This document shows, one piece after another, positions 24,913 to 33,199 of a stretch of 49,697 nucleotides of DNA; within the stretch, counting starts at the first letter, position 1; each line of letters begins with the position of its first letter. Position numbers and translations under genes: made by a program. This DNA comes from Amycolatopsis sp. MtRt-6 (GTDB taxonomy: Bacteria > Actinomycetota > Actinomycetes > Mycobacteriales > Pseudonocardiaceae): the NCBI RefSeq assembly GCF_017308975.1, contig NZ_JADWPD010000016.1, positions 174,687-224,383 of the forward strand, written 5' to 3'. The notes beneath the pieces were generated by a model. The model did no database searches and was not told the origin of the DNA. It saw nothing but the letters and a program-made list of their open reading frames with translations.

Positions 24913-24969
24913 GAGCTTTGACCGTCGTTCGTGGGCCGGGAGGCCGGAGCCGCGGCCATGGCGCGGGTG

Positions 24970-25053
24970 TCGCCGGCTACCGGTCCGGCGCGACTGTGTA
25001 CGAACTCGGTGACCAGTCCGGCATCGAACGGCGAACAGTCAGCGCCATCCTCC
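24970..25053 (+). pseudogene. fragment of recombinase-type HTH gene (copy of 40718-40801)
   Basis: This 84-base stretch matches 40718-40801 with about six mismatches. In frame it encodes AGYRSGATVYELGDQSGIER and the following RTVSAIL, the first helix-turn-helix of the gene at 40555-41013. The sequence on both sides is unrelated, and no start or full domain remains. It is a decayed insertion or rearrangement scar between the propeller gene and the ECF sigma gene. The rest of 24913-25303 shows no coding signal and probably holds the sigma-gene promoter. Confidence 0.75.
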
Positions 25054-25303
25054 GAACCGGCTCACCAACCGGGCACCAGCTTCTTCGAAGTTCACCCCGG
25101 CAGTTTCGCACCCGATCAGCGAATCCCGGGGTCATGACGACTGTCTTTCCGCGACTGGCTCGCCCGGGCGGCCACGGCCGGCGCTCCTTATCGCGCACGT
25201 AGCCTGACCAGCGATGTTCGTCCCGGGGTGACGTACCTTGAACGCTTTGGGCGCGCGTTGGCAAAGACGGGGTGTCAGGGCGAAGCGAAACCCGAGGAGC
25301 TTC

Positions 25304-25858
25304 ATGTCGTCAGACGCGGAACTGATCGGTAGGTCGCTGCGCGGAGACACCGATGCCTTCGCGGAAGTGATCAGCCGGCACGAGACCGCGCTCGGCAACT
25401 ATCTGGCGCGCAGAGTGGGGCGGCAGGCCGCCGAGGACGTGCTCGGCGATGTGTGGGTGGCGGCTTACGAGTCCCGCGCGAACTATGACCGTTCGTATCC
25501 CGAAGCCAGGCCTTGGTTGTACGGCGTCGCGCTGAACAGGCTGCGTCGGTACTGGCGGTCCGCGCCGGCCGAGGAGCCGGCGTCGGACCTGGCCGGCGTG
25601 GCGAGTGACTGGGATCCCTGGCCGGCGGTGGATGCCCGCGTGGACACGCAGGTACTGCTGGGAAGGGCACTGGGCCGGCTCAAACCGGAAGAGCGGGAAG
25701 TGCTGGGCCTGGTCGCCTGGGAGGACCTGACCGTCGCCGAGGCCGGGCGAGTGCTCGACGTGCCGGCCGGCACGGCCCGCCGCCTGTTGCACCAGGCGCG
25801 CAAGGCATTGCGTGAAGCCCCCGAAGTGATCGCGCTGCTGCAAGTCCCGACAACGTGA
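25304..25858 (+). CDS. ECF-type RNA polymerase sigma factor
   Basis: A 184-aa sigma factor. Region 2 (about 15-80: AFAEVISRHETALGNYLARR, AEDVLGDVWVAAYE, RPWLYGVALNRLRRYWR) and region 4 (about 115-170: LGRLKPEEREVLGLVAWEDL, then TVAEAGRVLDVPAGTARRLL) are separated by an acidic linker. ATG 25304 follows GAGGAG by 6 bases; an upstream frame to 25238 lacks such a site. It directs transcription of a stress or surface regulon and is co-transcribed with the CU044_5270-type gene 10 bases downstream, a usual partner of this ECF type. Confidence 0.92.
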   Translation: MSSDAELIGRSLRGDTDAFAEVISRHETALGNYLARRVGRQAAEDVLGDVWVAAYESRANYDRSYPEARPWLYGVALNRLRRYWRSAPAEEPASDLAGVASDWDPWPAVDARVDTQVLLGRALGRLKPEEREVLGLVAWEDLTVAEAGRVLDVPAGTARRLLHQARKALREAPEVIALLQVPTT

Positions 25859-25868
25859 AAGACAGCCC

Positions 25869-26897
25869 ATGGATGAAATGGATCTCATGAAGAACCTGCG
25901 TGACGCGCCGTCCCTCAGTCCCGAGGCCTATGACCGTGCCCGCACGGCACTGCAGACGGCGATGGCGGAACCCGTGGCCACGGTCGTGCGACCGAAGCGC
26001 TGGTTCTCCTGGCCCAAGGCCGGCGTCGCCGCCGCGGGCGCGGCAGCCGTCGCGGCGGCTGTGGTGATGGGTACGTCGGGCGGCGGCGTCCCGGCCGGCC
26101 CGTCCGACGCGGCCCCGCCGGCGGTCGAGGCGCCGCTGGTGAAGCTGGCCTCGGCGGTGAAGGCGGCCGGCACGCAGCCAGGAGACGCGTCGCTGATCAT
26201 CAACACGAAGTTCGGGCTGGACAACAAACCGAACTACTCCTACACCCTCTACACCGACAAGGGCCAGCACTTCACGGGCGACTCCGCGAAGACCCTGGCG
26301 GACGCGGTCGCCGGAGGCCACGCCGAGCCTGCGACGCCGTATGACGGGAAGGTGATGGCGGCGGCCCGTCTCGCCGCGAACGGCGACGTGGACAAGGCCA
26401 GGATCGCCATGATCACCGCGTCCAACAACGCTCTGGGAGTCGGCCTGAGCCCCGCGGAGGCCGAAAAGGCCTGGGCGGCCGCCCAGGCGGAGACCGCGGA
26501 GATGTTCCGCAAGACCGGTAAGCCGGTTCCGGCCCCCAAACCGCGTCCGACGGGCAAGGAGCTGGAGAACCTCATCAACAACCACCTGTGGAGCAACGCC
26601 GAACACGCGCTGTTCGCCAACGCCGCCGATGCGGAGGTCCGCGCGGGCGTGCTGAAGCTGTACGCGACCATCCCGGACATGACCGTCGGCAAGACCACCG
26701 TCGACGGCCAGGCCGCGCTGACCCTCACCGCGCCCCCCGCCATCCTGGGCGGCGGTGCGGACGTCCTCACCATCAACGCCGGCAACGGCCTGCCGATCCG
26801 TGAGGAGATCACCTCGGCGGAATCGTCCAAGCGCTATGTGGTGAACTACAAGGCCTTCCGCGTGACCCTCGCCGACGTGGCCGCGGGCAGGATCTGA
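25869..26897 (+). CDS. CU044_5270-family protein, ECF sigma partner
   Basis: A 342-aa membrane protein. A short cytoplasmic N-terminus with the MDLMKNLRDAPSLSPEAYDRAR pattern is followed by a transmembrane helix near residues 50-68 (AGVAAAGAAAVAAAVVMG), then a ~270-residue extracytoplasmic domain. This matches proteins encoded beside ECF sigma factors in actinomycetes and annotated CU044_5270 family; by position it acts as a regulator, perhaps an anti-sigma-like sensor (inference). A terminator follows the stop. Confidence 0.85.
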   Translation: MDEMDLMKNLRDAPSLSPEAYDRARTALQTAMAEPVATVVRPKRWFSWPKAGVAAAGAAAVAAAVVMGTSGGGVPAGPSDAAPPAVEAPLVKLASAVKAAGTQPGDASLIINTKFGLDNKPNYSYTLYTDKGQHFTGDSAKTLADAVAGGHAEPATPYDGKVMAAARLAANGDVDKARIAMITASNNALGVGLSPAEAEKAWAAAQAETAEMFRKTGKPVPAPKPRPTGKELENLINNHLWSNAEHALFANAADAEVRAGVLKLYATIPDMTVGKTTVDGQAALTLTAPPAILGGGADVLTINAGNGLPIREEITSAESSKRYVVNYKAFRVTLADVAAGRI

Positions 26898-26915
26898 TCC
26901 TCGTACCGAATCGTC

Positions 26916-26948
26916 CTGGGAGGGCCGAGATCATCTCCGCCCTCCCGG
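26916..26948. terminator. terminator after ECF operon
   Basis: CTGGGAGGGC (26916-26925) pairs with GCCCTCCCGG (26939-26948), 10 pairs including one G-U, with a 13-base loop. It lies 19 bases after the CU044-type stop and before the convergent AraC gene end. Confidence 0.8.
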
Positions 26949-26994
26949 GATTGTTCAATCGGCGACAGGTCGGCTGCCGTCGGACCCCACCGGC

Positions 26995-27915
26995 TCAGCC
27001 CGCGCGGTAGACGCTCGGGCTCACACCGCGGACTCGTTTGAACGCCGCGCTGAAGGCGAAGCTGTCCGCGTAGCCGACCTGGCTCGCCACCGACGCCACC
27101 GGCGTACCCTGCCTGCGCAGCAGGTCGGCGGCCAGCGTCATCCGCCAGCCGGTCAAGTAGGCCAGGGGTGGCTCGCCGACCAGCGCGGTGAACCGCCGGG
27201 CGAACGCCGCCCTGGACGCGCCGGCGATCTTGGCCAGGGTGACCACCGTCCACGGGCGGCTCGGCTCGGCGTGCATGGCCCGCAGTACCGGTCCGATCAT
27301 CGGGTCGCCGAGCGCGGAGAACCACGCCGGCGGCTCGGTGTCCTCGTGCGCGAACCAAGCCCGCAACGTGCACACCAGAAGAAGATCCAGCAGCCGGTCC
27401 AGGACGACCTGCTGCCCGGGTTCGAGCGAGCACACCTCGTCGACGAACAGCTTCAGTTCCGGAAACGGCACGGACTCGCCCGATACCACCAGCGCCGGGG
27501 GAAGCGCGTCCAGCAGCCGCCTGCCCACCTCGCCCGGTGCCCGGTACGCGCCGACCACGAGCGTGGCGCCGCCACCGGTGACCAGGGGGCCGGGGGCAGG
27601 GCTGTTCACCAGGAACTCGCCGGACGGAGCGACCGTGCACAGCTCACCCCGGTGCACGGTCGCGACGGGCCGACGGCCAGGTTCGTCGGCGACGACGAAC
27701 GGCTCCGGCCCGCGGACCACGGCCATCGCGTCGGGGGTCAGCCGCACCGGCTCGCCGTCGGCGGGCACCACCCAGCCGGAGCCCTCCAGCGCCGCGCAGA
27801 GGGTCAGCGGGGCCTCGTGCACATACCGCACCGACCAGGGTGGCGTGAGTACCGAGTGGCCCAGCAGGGCACCGTCGGCACGGACGCCGCGAACCAGGTC
27901 GGCGAAAGGGTCCAT
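26995..27915 (-). CDS. AraC-family transcriptional regulator
   Basis: A 306-aa regulator with an N-terminal cupin-like ligand domain (about 1-175) and a C-terminal double HTH (about 205-303): IAGASRAAFARRFTALVGEP and VASVASQVGYADSFAFSAAF, ending FKRVRGVSPSVYRAG. The ATG at 27915 begins MDPFADLVRGVRADGAL, the usual start of this cupin-AraC type. It is divergent from an NmrA-like oxidoreductase gene with an 81-base gap, the standard arrangement for local control. A longer open frame to 28848 is antisense to that gene and not real. Confidence 0.93.
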   Translation of the reverse strand: MDPFADLVRGVRADGALLGHSVLTPPWSVRYVHEAPLTLCAALEGSGWVVPADGEPVRLTPDAMAVVRGPEPFVVADEPGRRPVATVHRGELCTVAPSGEFLVNSPAPGPLVTGGGATLVVGAYRAPGEVGRRLLDALPPALVVSGESVPFPELKLFVDEVCSLEPGQQVVLDRLLDLLLVCTLRAWFAHEDTEPPAWFSALGDPMIGPVLRAMHAEPSRPWTVVTLAKIAGASRAAFARRFTALVGEPPLAYLTGWRMTLAADLLRRQGTPVASVASQVGYADSFAFSAAFKRVRGVSPSVYRAG

Positions 27916-27996
27916 GACGACAGCGTAGACGAATGGACATGCAATCGAGCAGATCGATGATGTTCTGTCTCCCGGCCGGCCGGGAGACTGGATCGC

Positions 27997-28815
27997 ATGA
28001 CAACAACGACCTTGGTTCTCGGCGGCACCGGCAAGACCGGCCGCCACGTGGTTTCCGGCCTGCGTGCGGCGGGGCACCGGGTGCGGCCCGCGTCCCGCTC
28101 CGGTGAGGTGCGCTTCGACTGGACCGACGAATCCACCTGGGCCGCCGCGGTGACCGGCGCCGACGCGATCTACCTGGCGTTGCCGGACGACGACGTCACC
28201 GGGGCCCGGCCGTTCATCCGGTTCGCCGTCGAGCACGGCGTACGCCGTCTGGTCGCGCTGTCCGGGCGGGGCATCGAGGAGTACGGGCTGCCGGAGCTGC
28301 TGGACGTGGAGCACGCGGTCCGCGAGTCCGGTGTGGACTGGACGATCCTCCGGCCGAGCTGGTTCAACCAGAACTTCGACCTCGGCCAGTTCCGCGACTA
28401 CGTGCTCGCCGGCGACCTGCGCGTGCCGACCGGCGACGGGCGAGAGCCTTTCATCGACGCCACCGACATCGCCGCGGTCGCGGTGGCGGCGTTCACCGAT
28501 CCCCGCCACACCGGGCAGACCTATGAGCTCACCGGCCCACGGTCGTTGAGCTTCGGTGACGCGGCAGCGGAGATCGCCCGGGCCTCCGGGCGGAAGGTGA
28601 CGTTCACCGACGTCACCGAAGACGAGTTCCTCGAAGAGCAGGAAGCCGCCGGGGTCCCGGAGAGCTGGGCGAAACTCCTGGCGATGGTGTTCGGCAGGAT
28701 CCGGCGCGGCGAGCACGAGCCGGTGAGCCCGGACGTCGCTGCCGTGCTCGGCCGCGACCCGGTGGACTTCGCCGACTACGCCACGGCCGCCTGGGGCCGT
28801 GGCGCGGCCGGGTGA
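27997..28815 (+). CDS. NmrA-like NAD(P)-binding protein
   Basis: A 272-aa atypical short-chain dehydrogenase. The Rossmann motif VLGGTGKTGRHVV is at residues 6-18; ILRPSWFNQNF, PFIDATDIAAVAVAAF and YELTGPRSLSF are conserved in the NmrA/quinone-oxidoreductase-2 group. It may reduce quinones or act as a redox-sensing NAD(P)H binder. ATG start 27997. Divergent AraC regulator upstream; no downstream partner on this strand. Confidence 0.92.
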   Translation: MTTTTLVLGGTGKTGRHVVSGLRAAGHRVRPASRSGEVRFDWTDESTWAAAVTGADAIYLALPDDDVTGARPFIRFAVEHGVRRLVALSGRGIEEYGLPELLDVEHAVRESGVDWTILRPSWFNQNFDLGQFRDYVLAGDLRVPTGDGREPFIDATDIAAVAVAAFTDPRHTGQTYELTGPRSLSFGDAAAEIARASGRKVTFTDVTEDEFLEEQEAAGVPESWAKLLAMVFGRIRRGEHEPVSPDVAAVLGRDPVDFADYATAAWGRGAAG

Positions 28816-29037
28816 CACCGGCCCGACTTCAGAGCTCGGCCGGTCCACAAGTGGGCGTTCGCCTCGCCGCTCATCCGGTCCAAGACGCGGTCCAAACCGG
28901 CCAAGACGGGACCGGCTGGACCGAGCGAGCCGGGACAGGTGCGGCGGCGGTACGAAGCTGCAATGCCGAGCGTCCGCTCGTCGGCAGAAGCTGACGTTGT
29001 CGCGGTGACATTTGCCCGGCGCCGCCCGCGAGGCGAG

Positions 29038-29349
29038 TCATTCGGCCGACCGGGACCACCACGTCTGCGCCACCCCGAGCACGAGGCGGGCCAGCAGCAC
29101 CGCGGCCCCGATGCCGGCGATCAGCCGGGGGCCGAGCCCGTCGAGCCGGACGGCGAGCCAACCGCCCGCGACTGCGCCGAGCACGGAGAGCAGGAAGTCG
29201 ACGGTCAGCAAGGGCGCCAGGCCGAGCATGACCATGTCAGCTCCCGTATCCCCGCGCCGGCTTCGTCGCGCCAGGTACAGCCAGAGCGTGGCGGTGCCGG
29301 CGAACGCGACCCAGGCCAGGCCGAGCACCACCCACAGCGCCGCGGTCAC
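29038..29349 (-). CDS. three-helix membrane protein
   Basis: A 103-aa protein with three hydrophobic helices (ALWVVLGLAWVAFAGTATLWLYL, LAPLLTVDFLLSVLGAVAGGWLAV, LIAGIGAAVLLARLVLGVAQ). GTG 29349 is chosen for the AGGA about 8 bases upstream; the open frame continues further upstream without membrane character. Family unknown. Its upstream region contains a long inverted repeat (29425-29464), so it may be regulated by a TetR-type protein whose gene is now decayed. Confidence 0.6.
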   Translation of the reverse strand: MTAALWVVLGLAWVAFAGTATLWLYLARRSRRGDTGADMVMLGLAPLLTVDFLLSVLGAVAGGWLAVRLDGLGPRLIAGIGAAVLLARLVLGVAQTWWSRSAE

Positions 29350-29424
29350 CGGGCTTTTCCTGTCGTACGACGAGACATCACAGAATTCATAGCTGTCATC
29401 CCTCTCGGTCCCGATCAGGGTGAG

Positions 29425-29469
29425 CTTGTTCGGACACTTTGTCAAGACACTGTGTCCGGACAAGTTGTC
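29425..29469. promoter_or_regulatory. overlapping palindromes, operator candidate
   Basis: CTTGTTCGGACAC (29425-29437) and GTGTCCGGACAAG (29452-29464) form 13-base arms with one mismatch, and GACAAGTTGTC (29459-29469) is a second palindrome overlapping the right arm. The site lies 76 bases upstream of the GTG of the membrane protein gene at 29038-29349, in AT-richer DNA. The TTGT/ACAA and GGACA motifs are typical of TetR-type operators. Confidence 0.55.
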
Positions 29470-29503
29470 TGGTGTCGTCGGCTTCGATGCGGACAGACCC
29501 TGA

Positions 29504-29776
29504 CTGGACACTGAGGCCGGCGTCGAACGACTGGCCGCGGCCGCGGGCATCGCGGGCTCGACCTTCGCAGGTGAAAGCGGCCGTGGCTGCGATCGCCGAC
29601 AGCTGACCTTGGTGAACAAAGCCGGCGAAGCGACGCTGGGCCGCAAGGCCGCGGCACCCGGTGCGGGCACGGCCGCTGCGGCGATCGCGGCCGACACCGT
29701 GTTCCTGCGCGGGAAACATCGCGGAGATCGTCGAGGAGGCGAGCGCCGGCGAGCCGGGCACCGACGGGCTGAATGA
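29504..29776 (+). pseudogene. decayed regulator gene, TetR-like HTH remnant
   Basis: An open frame with strong GC3 bias but no start codon. It begins with VERLAAAAGIAGSTF, which looks like the HTH recognition region of a TetR regulator, and then loses family character. Near 29710 the coding look moves to another frame (NIAEIVEEASAGEPGTDGL), suggesting a frameshift. It sits beside the palindromes at 29425-29469. The remainder of 29777-29968 shows no gene. Confidence 0.35.
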
Positions 29777-29968
29777 CGAGATTGTTTTCGTGACAGCTGC
29801 AAGCGATTCGGTCGGTTGCTGGCGGCGAGCGGAAGGCCATCGGCGACGGCACGCCACAGGTCGTTCAGGAGACTGAACCGCCAAGGGCCGCGGCCGGCGT
29901 CGAGGCGGACAGCGCTGAGGGCTCGGGCGGGTACACCAGTCGATGGTGGTGATTGAGCTCTGCCCGCT

Positions 29969-31012
29969 TCACACCGGAGGCTTCGCGCCGCTGTTGCGGT
30001 CGGCCGAGGCCGGTTCCGCTTCGCTCAGCCGTCGGCGGATGCCGTAGCCGGCCGTGGCCATTGCCAAGGCGAAGGCCCACAACGGCCACAGCAGCATCGG
30101 CAGCGTGACCAATGGCCAGTCGGTCACGGCGGCGAGGGCCGAGTCTTCGGTGGCGAAGGTGAGCAGGAGGTCTTTGGCGGTGGTCGCCACCATCAGCGCG
30201 ACCACCAAGCCGGGCACCACCGCCAGCCGGATGGGAACGCGCCTGCCGCGGAGCAGGGGGATCCAGCGGGGAAACCGTTCGCCCCACGGCCGGATCAGCC
30301 CGCTGGTGAGCCAGGCGCCCGCGGCGGCCGACAGGGCCAGCCCGAGACCCGCCCACAGGATCGGTTCACCGAAGCCGAACATGTCGAACCCTGGTACGCG
30401 GAAGAACATCAGCACGCGGGTCAGCGCGTAGAGCGCCGGTGCCTCCAGCGCTATCTTCGTCCAGAACCGGGTCCGCGCCGTCACCCGGGCGAGCCGCTGC
30501 GGCGACGCCGGTCCGTCGCCGAGCTCTCGGCGCAGCCACCCGCTGACGACCGTGCCGAAGGCGGCCACGGTGACCAGGAGAACCAGCTGGAGCGCCAGAC
30601 CCGGGGACTGCAGGACCGCCGGGTTCACCTCGTCGAAACCCAGGATCGAACCGACCACGATGGCGGGGACGTAGCCGGCGAGGACGAGGCCGGAGCCGTC
30701 CATCAGCATCAGCAAGGCGGCGATTGATGCGCCGGCCACCCATGGCGCTGCGGCCGTCGTCCGATGGCGCGTCAGCAGCCACAGCGCTCCGGCCAGTGCG
30801 ATGACGGCGCAGGCGGCGAAGATTCCGTTGGCCCAGCCGTCCGGGTAGGCGGACAGGGCGGAGCTGAATTTCCGATCGGGCCGGTCCAGCGGATTGGGGA
30901 CATCCCACACCAGCCAGTACACACCCAGCACGCTCAACGCGAAGCTCGTGACGGAAGCTGCCGCGATCGGAAGCCGTGCTCCCATCGAGGGATGCGGATC
31001 AGTGGTAGCCAT
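29969..31012 (-). CDS. polytopic membrane protein
   Basis: A 347-aa protein with about eight predicted membrane helices, for example PIAAASVTSFALSVLGVYWL, GIFAACAVIALAGALWLL, LALQLVLLVTVAAFGTVVSG and LVTLPMLLWPLWAFALAMAT. A loop after helix 5 has FFRVPGFDMFGFGEPILWAG. No transporter signature was identified. ATG 31012 has AGGG 10 bases upstream. It is divergent from the P450/TetR operon but separated by 225 bases, so shared control is uncertain. Confidence 0.78.
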   Translation of the reverse strand: MATTDPHPSMGARLPIAAASVTSFALSVLGVYWLVWDVPNPLDRPDRKFSSALSAYPDGWANGIFAACAVIALAGALWLLTRHRTTAAAPWVAGASIAALLMLMDGSGLVLAGYVPAIVVGSILGFDEVNPAVLQSPGLALQLVLLVTVAAFGTVVSGWLRRELGDGPASPQRLARVTARTRFWTKIALEAPALYALTRVLMFFRVPGFDMFGFGEPILWAGLGLALSAAAGAWLTSGLIRPWGERFPRWIPLLRGRRVPIRLAVVPGLVVALMVATTAKDLLLTFATEDSALAAVTDWPLVTLPMLLWPLWAFALAMATAGYGIRRRLSEAEPASADRNSGAKPPV

Positions 31013-31237
31013 ACCGGCAACCCTGGCGGCCCCGGTGCTGCCGTACTTCCCCCGCCAGAACAGTCTTCTTCCCTCGCCAGAGGGATCCGGCCGCCGGGCT
31101 CCCGTCGCACGCACTGCTCGCCGAACTGCTCGGCCGGGCCACCGGCGTCGACCAGTGCCTTCCGGCCGGAACTGTTAGTCGCCTTTCACTTATCTGGTAC
31201 GTTGCGGAAGACGACACGATCACGGGAGGGGCGGGCG

Positions 31238-32425
31238 ATGACAGAGGCGCCGGAGTTGCCGCTGGAGATGCGGCGGGACGGGTTCGACCCGGTCGAGGAG
31301 CTGGCCAGGGCCCGGGATGGCCAGGGCGTCGTGCGGGTGGTGACGCCGTTCGGCCAGCCCGCGTACCTGATCCTCCGCCACGAGGATGTTCGCGAGGTGC
31401 TGGCGGATTCGGCCCGGTTCAGCAATGCCCTCACACCATTCGCCGCAGCCGGTGACATGAGCGAGGACGAGCAGGAGAAGATGCGGGCCGGGTTCCTGCT
31501 CACGTTCGACCCGCCGGAACACACAAGGTTACGGCGTATGCTCACCGCGGAGTTCACGATCCGCCGGATGCGCCGGCTCGAGCCACGGATCGCGGAGATC
31601 GTCGAGGCGGCGCTGGACGACGTGGAGCGCGCCGGCCGGCCGGCCGATCTGGTGTCGAACTTCGCGTTGCCGGTGCCGTCGCTGGTGATCTGCGAGTTGC
31701 TGGGCGTGCCGTACGCCGACCGCGCCGAGTTCCACCAACGGTCCGTTCGCCTGCTGGACATCTCGCTGCCGATGGCGGAACAGGCCGCAGCGATGCGGGA
31801 GAACCGCGTCTACATGGCCGACCTGGTCGCTCGGGCGCAGGCAGACGCGGGCGAGGACATGCTGGGCATGCTGGTGCGCGAGCACGGCGACGATCTCGGC
31901 ACCGACGAGCTCATCGGTATCGCGGGCCTGTTGCTGCTCGCCGGGCACGAGACGACCTCGAACATGCTCGGTCTGGGCACCCTGGCCCTGCTGCGGCACC
32001 CGGACCAGCTCGCCATGATCCGCGAGGATCCGGCGCGGGTCGAGCCCGCCATCGAGGAACTGCTGCGCTGGCTGTCCGTTGTGCACTCACTGCCACCACG
32101 CACGACCACGACCGACGTGGAAATCGCCGGCCACGCCATTCCCGCGGGATCTCTGGTGGTCCTTTCGATTCCCGCCGCCAACCGCGACGGTGAATTCATC
32201 GAGAATCCCGACGCGCTCGACATCACCCGGGGAGCCGCCAAACACATCGCCTTCGGCCACGGCGTGCACCACTGTCTGGGGGCGCCACTGGCACGCATGG
32301 AGATGCGCATCGCGTTCCCGGCCCTGCTGCGACGCTTTCCGAACCTCGCACTCGCGGACGAGGAGGCCGACTTCCGAGCCTTCAGCGCCGTCTACGGGGT
32401 GAACTCGCTGCGGGTGACCTGGTGA
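31238..32425 (+). CDS. cytochrome P450
   Basis: A 395-aa soluble bacterial P450 (CYP105/107-like size). Motifs: FDPPEHTRLRRML near residue 90, the I-helix AGHETTS, the ExxR in EELLRW, and the heme-ligand loop FGHGVHHCLGAPLAR near residue 345. It hydroxylates a small hydrophobic substrate using external ferredoxin and reductase, neither of which is encoded here. ATG 31238 follows GGGAGGGG. Its stop overlaps the start of a TetR gene (GTGA), so the pair is an operon, probably with product- or substrate-sensing feedback. Confidence 0.95.
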   Translation: MTEAPELPLEMRRDGFDPVEELARARDGQGVVRVVTPFGQPAYLILRHEDVREVLADSARFSNALTPFAAAGDMSEDEQEKMRAGFLLTFDPPEHTRLRRMLTAEFTIRRMRRLEPRIAEIVEAALDDVERAGRPADLVSNFALPVPSLVICELLGVPYADRAEFHQRSVRLLDISLPMAEQAAAMRENRVYMADLVARAQADAGEDMLGMLVREHGDDLGTDELIGIAGLLLLAGHETTSNMLGLGTLALLRHPDQLAMIREDPARVEPAIEELLRWLSVVHSLPPRTTTTDVEIAGHAIPAGSLVVLSIPAANRDGEFIENPDALDITRGAAKHIAFGHGVHHCLGAPLARMEMRIAFPALLRRFPNLALADEEADFRAFSAVYGVNSLRVTW

Positions 32426-33021
32426 GAGCCGACGCAGCCCGCAACCATGAGCGGATCGTCAGCGCCGCGGTCCTGGCGTTCGAGGAGGCCGGGCCGGAGG
32501 TGACGCTCGAGGAGATCGCCGCGCGTGCGGACGTGAGCGTGATGACGGTCTACCGCCGGTTCCGCGCACGCGGCCAGCTCGTCCGGGCGGTCTTCGAGCA
32601 TGTCCTCACCACCGAACTCGAACCGGTCACCGCGGTGCAGACCGACGACCCGTGGCAGGACCTGGTCGCAGTGCTCGAGGCCATCACTGAGGTACTCGCC
32701 CGGCGGCGGGCCATCATCTCGCTCGCCCACGAGTTCGAGGCGTTCGCGAACGACAGCACGCATCGCTTCCTGAACGCCGTCGAACCCGTGCTCCGCCGCG
32801 CCATCGACGCGGGCGTGGTGCGACCGGAACTGCTGCCTCGCGATCTGAACGCGATCACGTTCATGAACCTGGCAGTGGTACACCCCGGCGACCCGCACGG
32901 CGAAGACCGCAGGCGCTACCTCGCCCTGCTCATCGACGGACTGCGCCCGTCGCCGACCACGCTGCCCCCACCCTCACCGCACGACTTCTTCGCACCACCC
33001 GAAGCCGACGGACTGCCATGA
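32422..33021 (+). CDS. TetR-family regulator coupled to P450
   Basis: A 199-aa TetR regulator: HTH at about 10-55 (IVSAAVLAFEEAGPEVTLEE and ADVSVMTVYRRF) and a ligand-binding C-terminal domain (TetR_C type with HEFEAFANDSTHRFL). GTG 32422 overlaps the P450 stop as GTGA. Encoded downstream in the same operon as the P450, it likely autoregulates the unit. No obvious palindrome was found upstream of the P450 start. Confidence 0.92.
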   Translation: MRADAARNHERIVSAAVLAFEEAGPEVTLEEIAARADVSVMTVYRRFRARGQLVRAVFEHVLTTELEPVTAVQTDDPWQDLVAVLEAITEVLARRRAIISLAHEFEAFANDSTHRFLNAVEPVLRRAIDAGVVRPELLPRDLNAITFMNLAVVHPGDPHGEDRRRYLALLIDGLRPSPTTLPPPSPHDFFAPPEADGLP

Positions 33022-33199
33022 CCAGCGGCCCTGCCGCGGTCGCCGGTCGACGCCATCATCCAGACGGCCCTGGGCGGCCGGTATCAACTGGTTAGCGAGG
33101 TTCCGGCGCCGGATGCCGGGGTTGCGGCACCGAACAGCGGATTGGCCTTGACCGGATCCCTTGTTGGGATTGCACGCAGAACCGAGGGACGGAGACGAT

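Noticed and set aside
28816..29037. Repeated CGGTCCA-like words in the gap after the NmrA-like gene
   Set aside because: Copies are irregularly spaced and imperfect; no array or gene can be supported.
33102..33113. TCCGGCGCCGGA palindrome upstream of the second flavin oxidase gene
   Set aside because: Short all-GC palindromes are expected by chance at this base composition and it has no spacing or context support.
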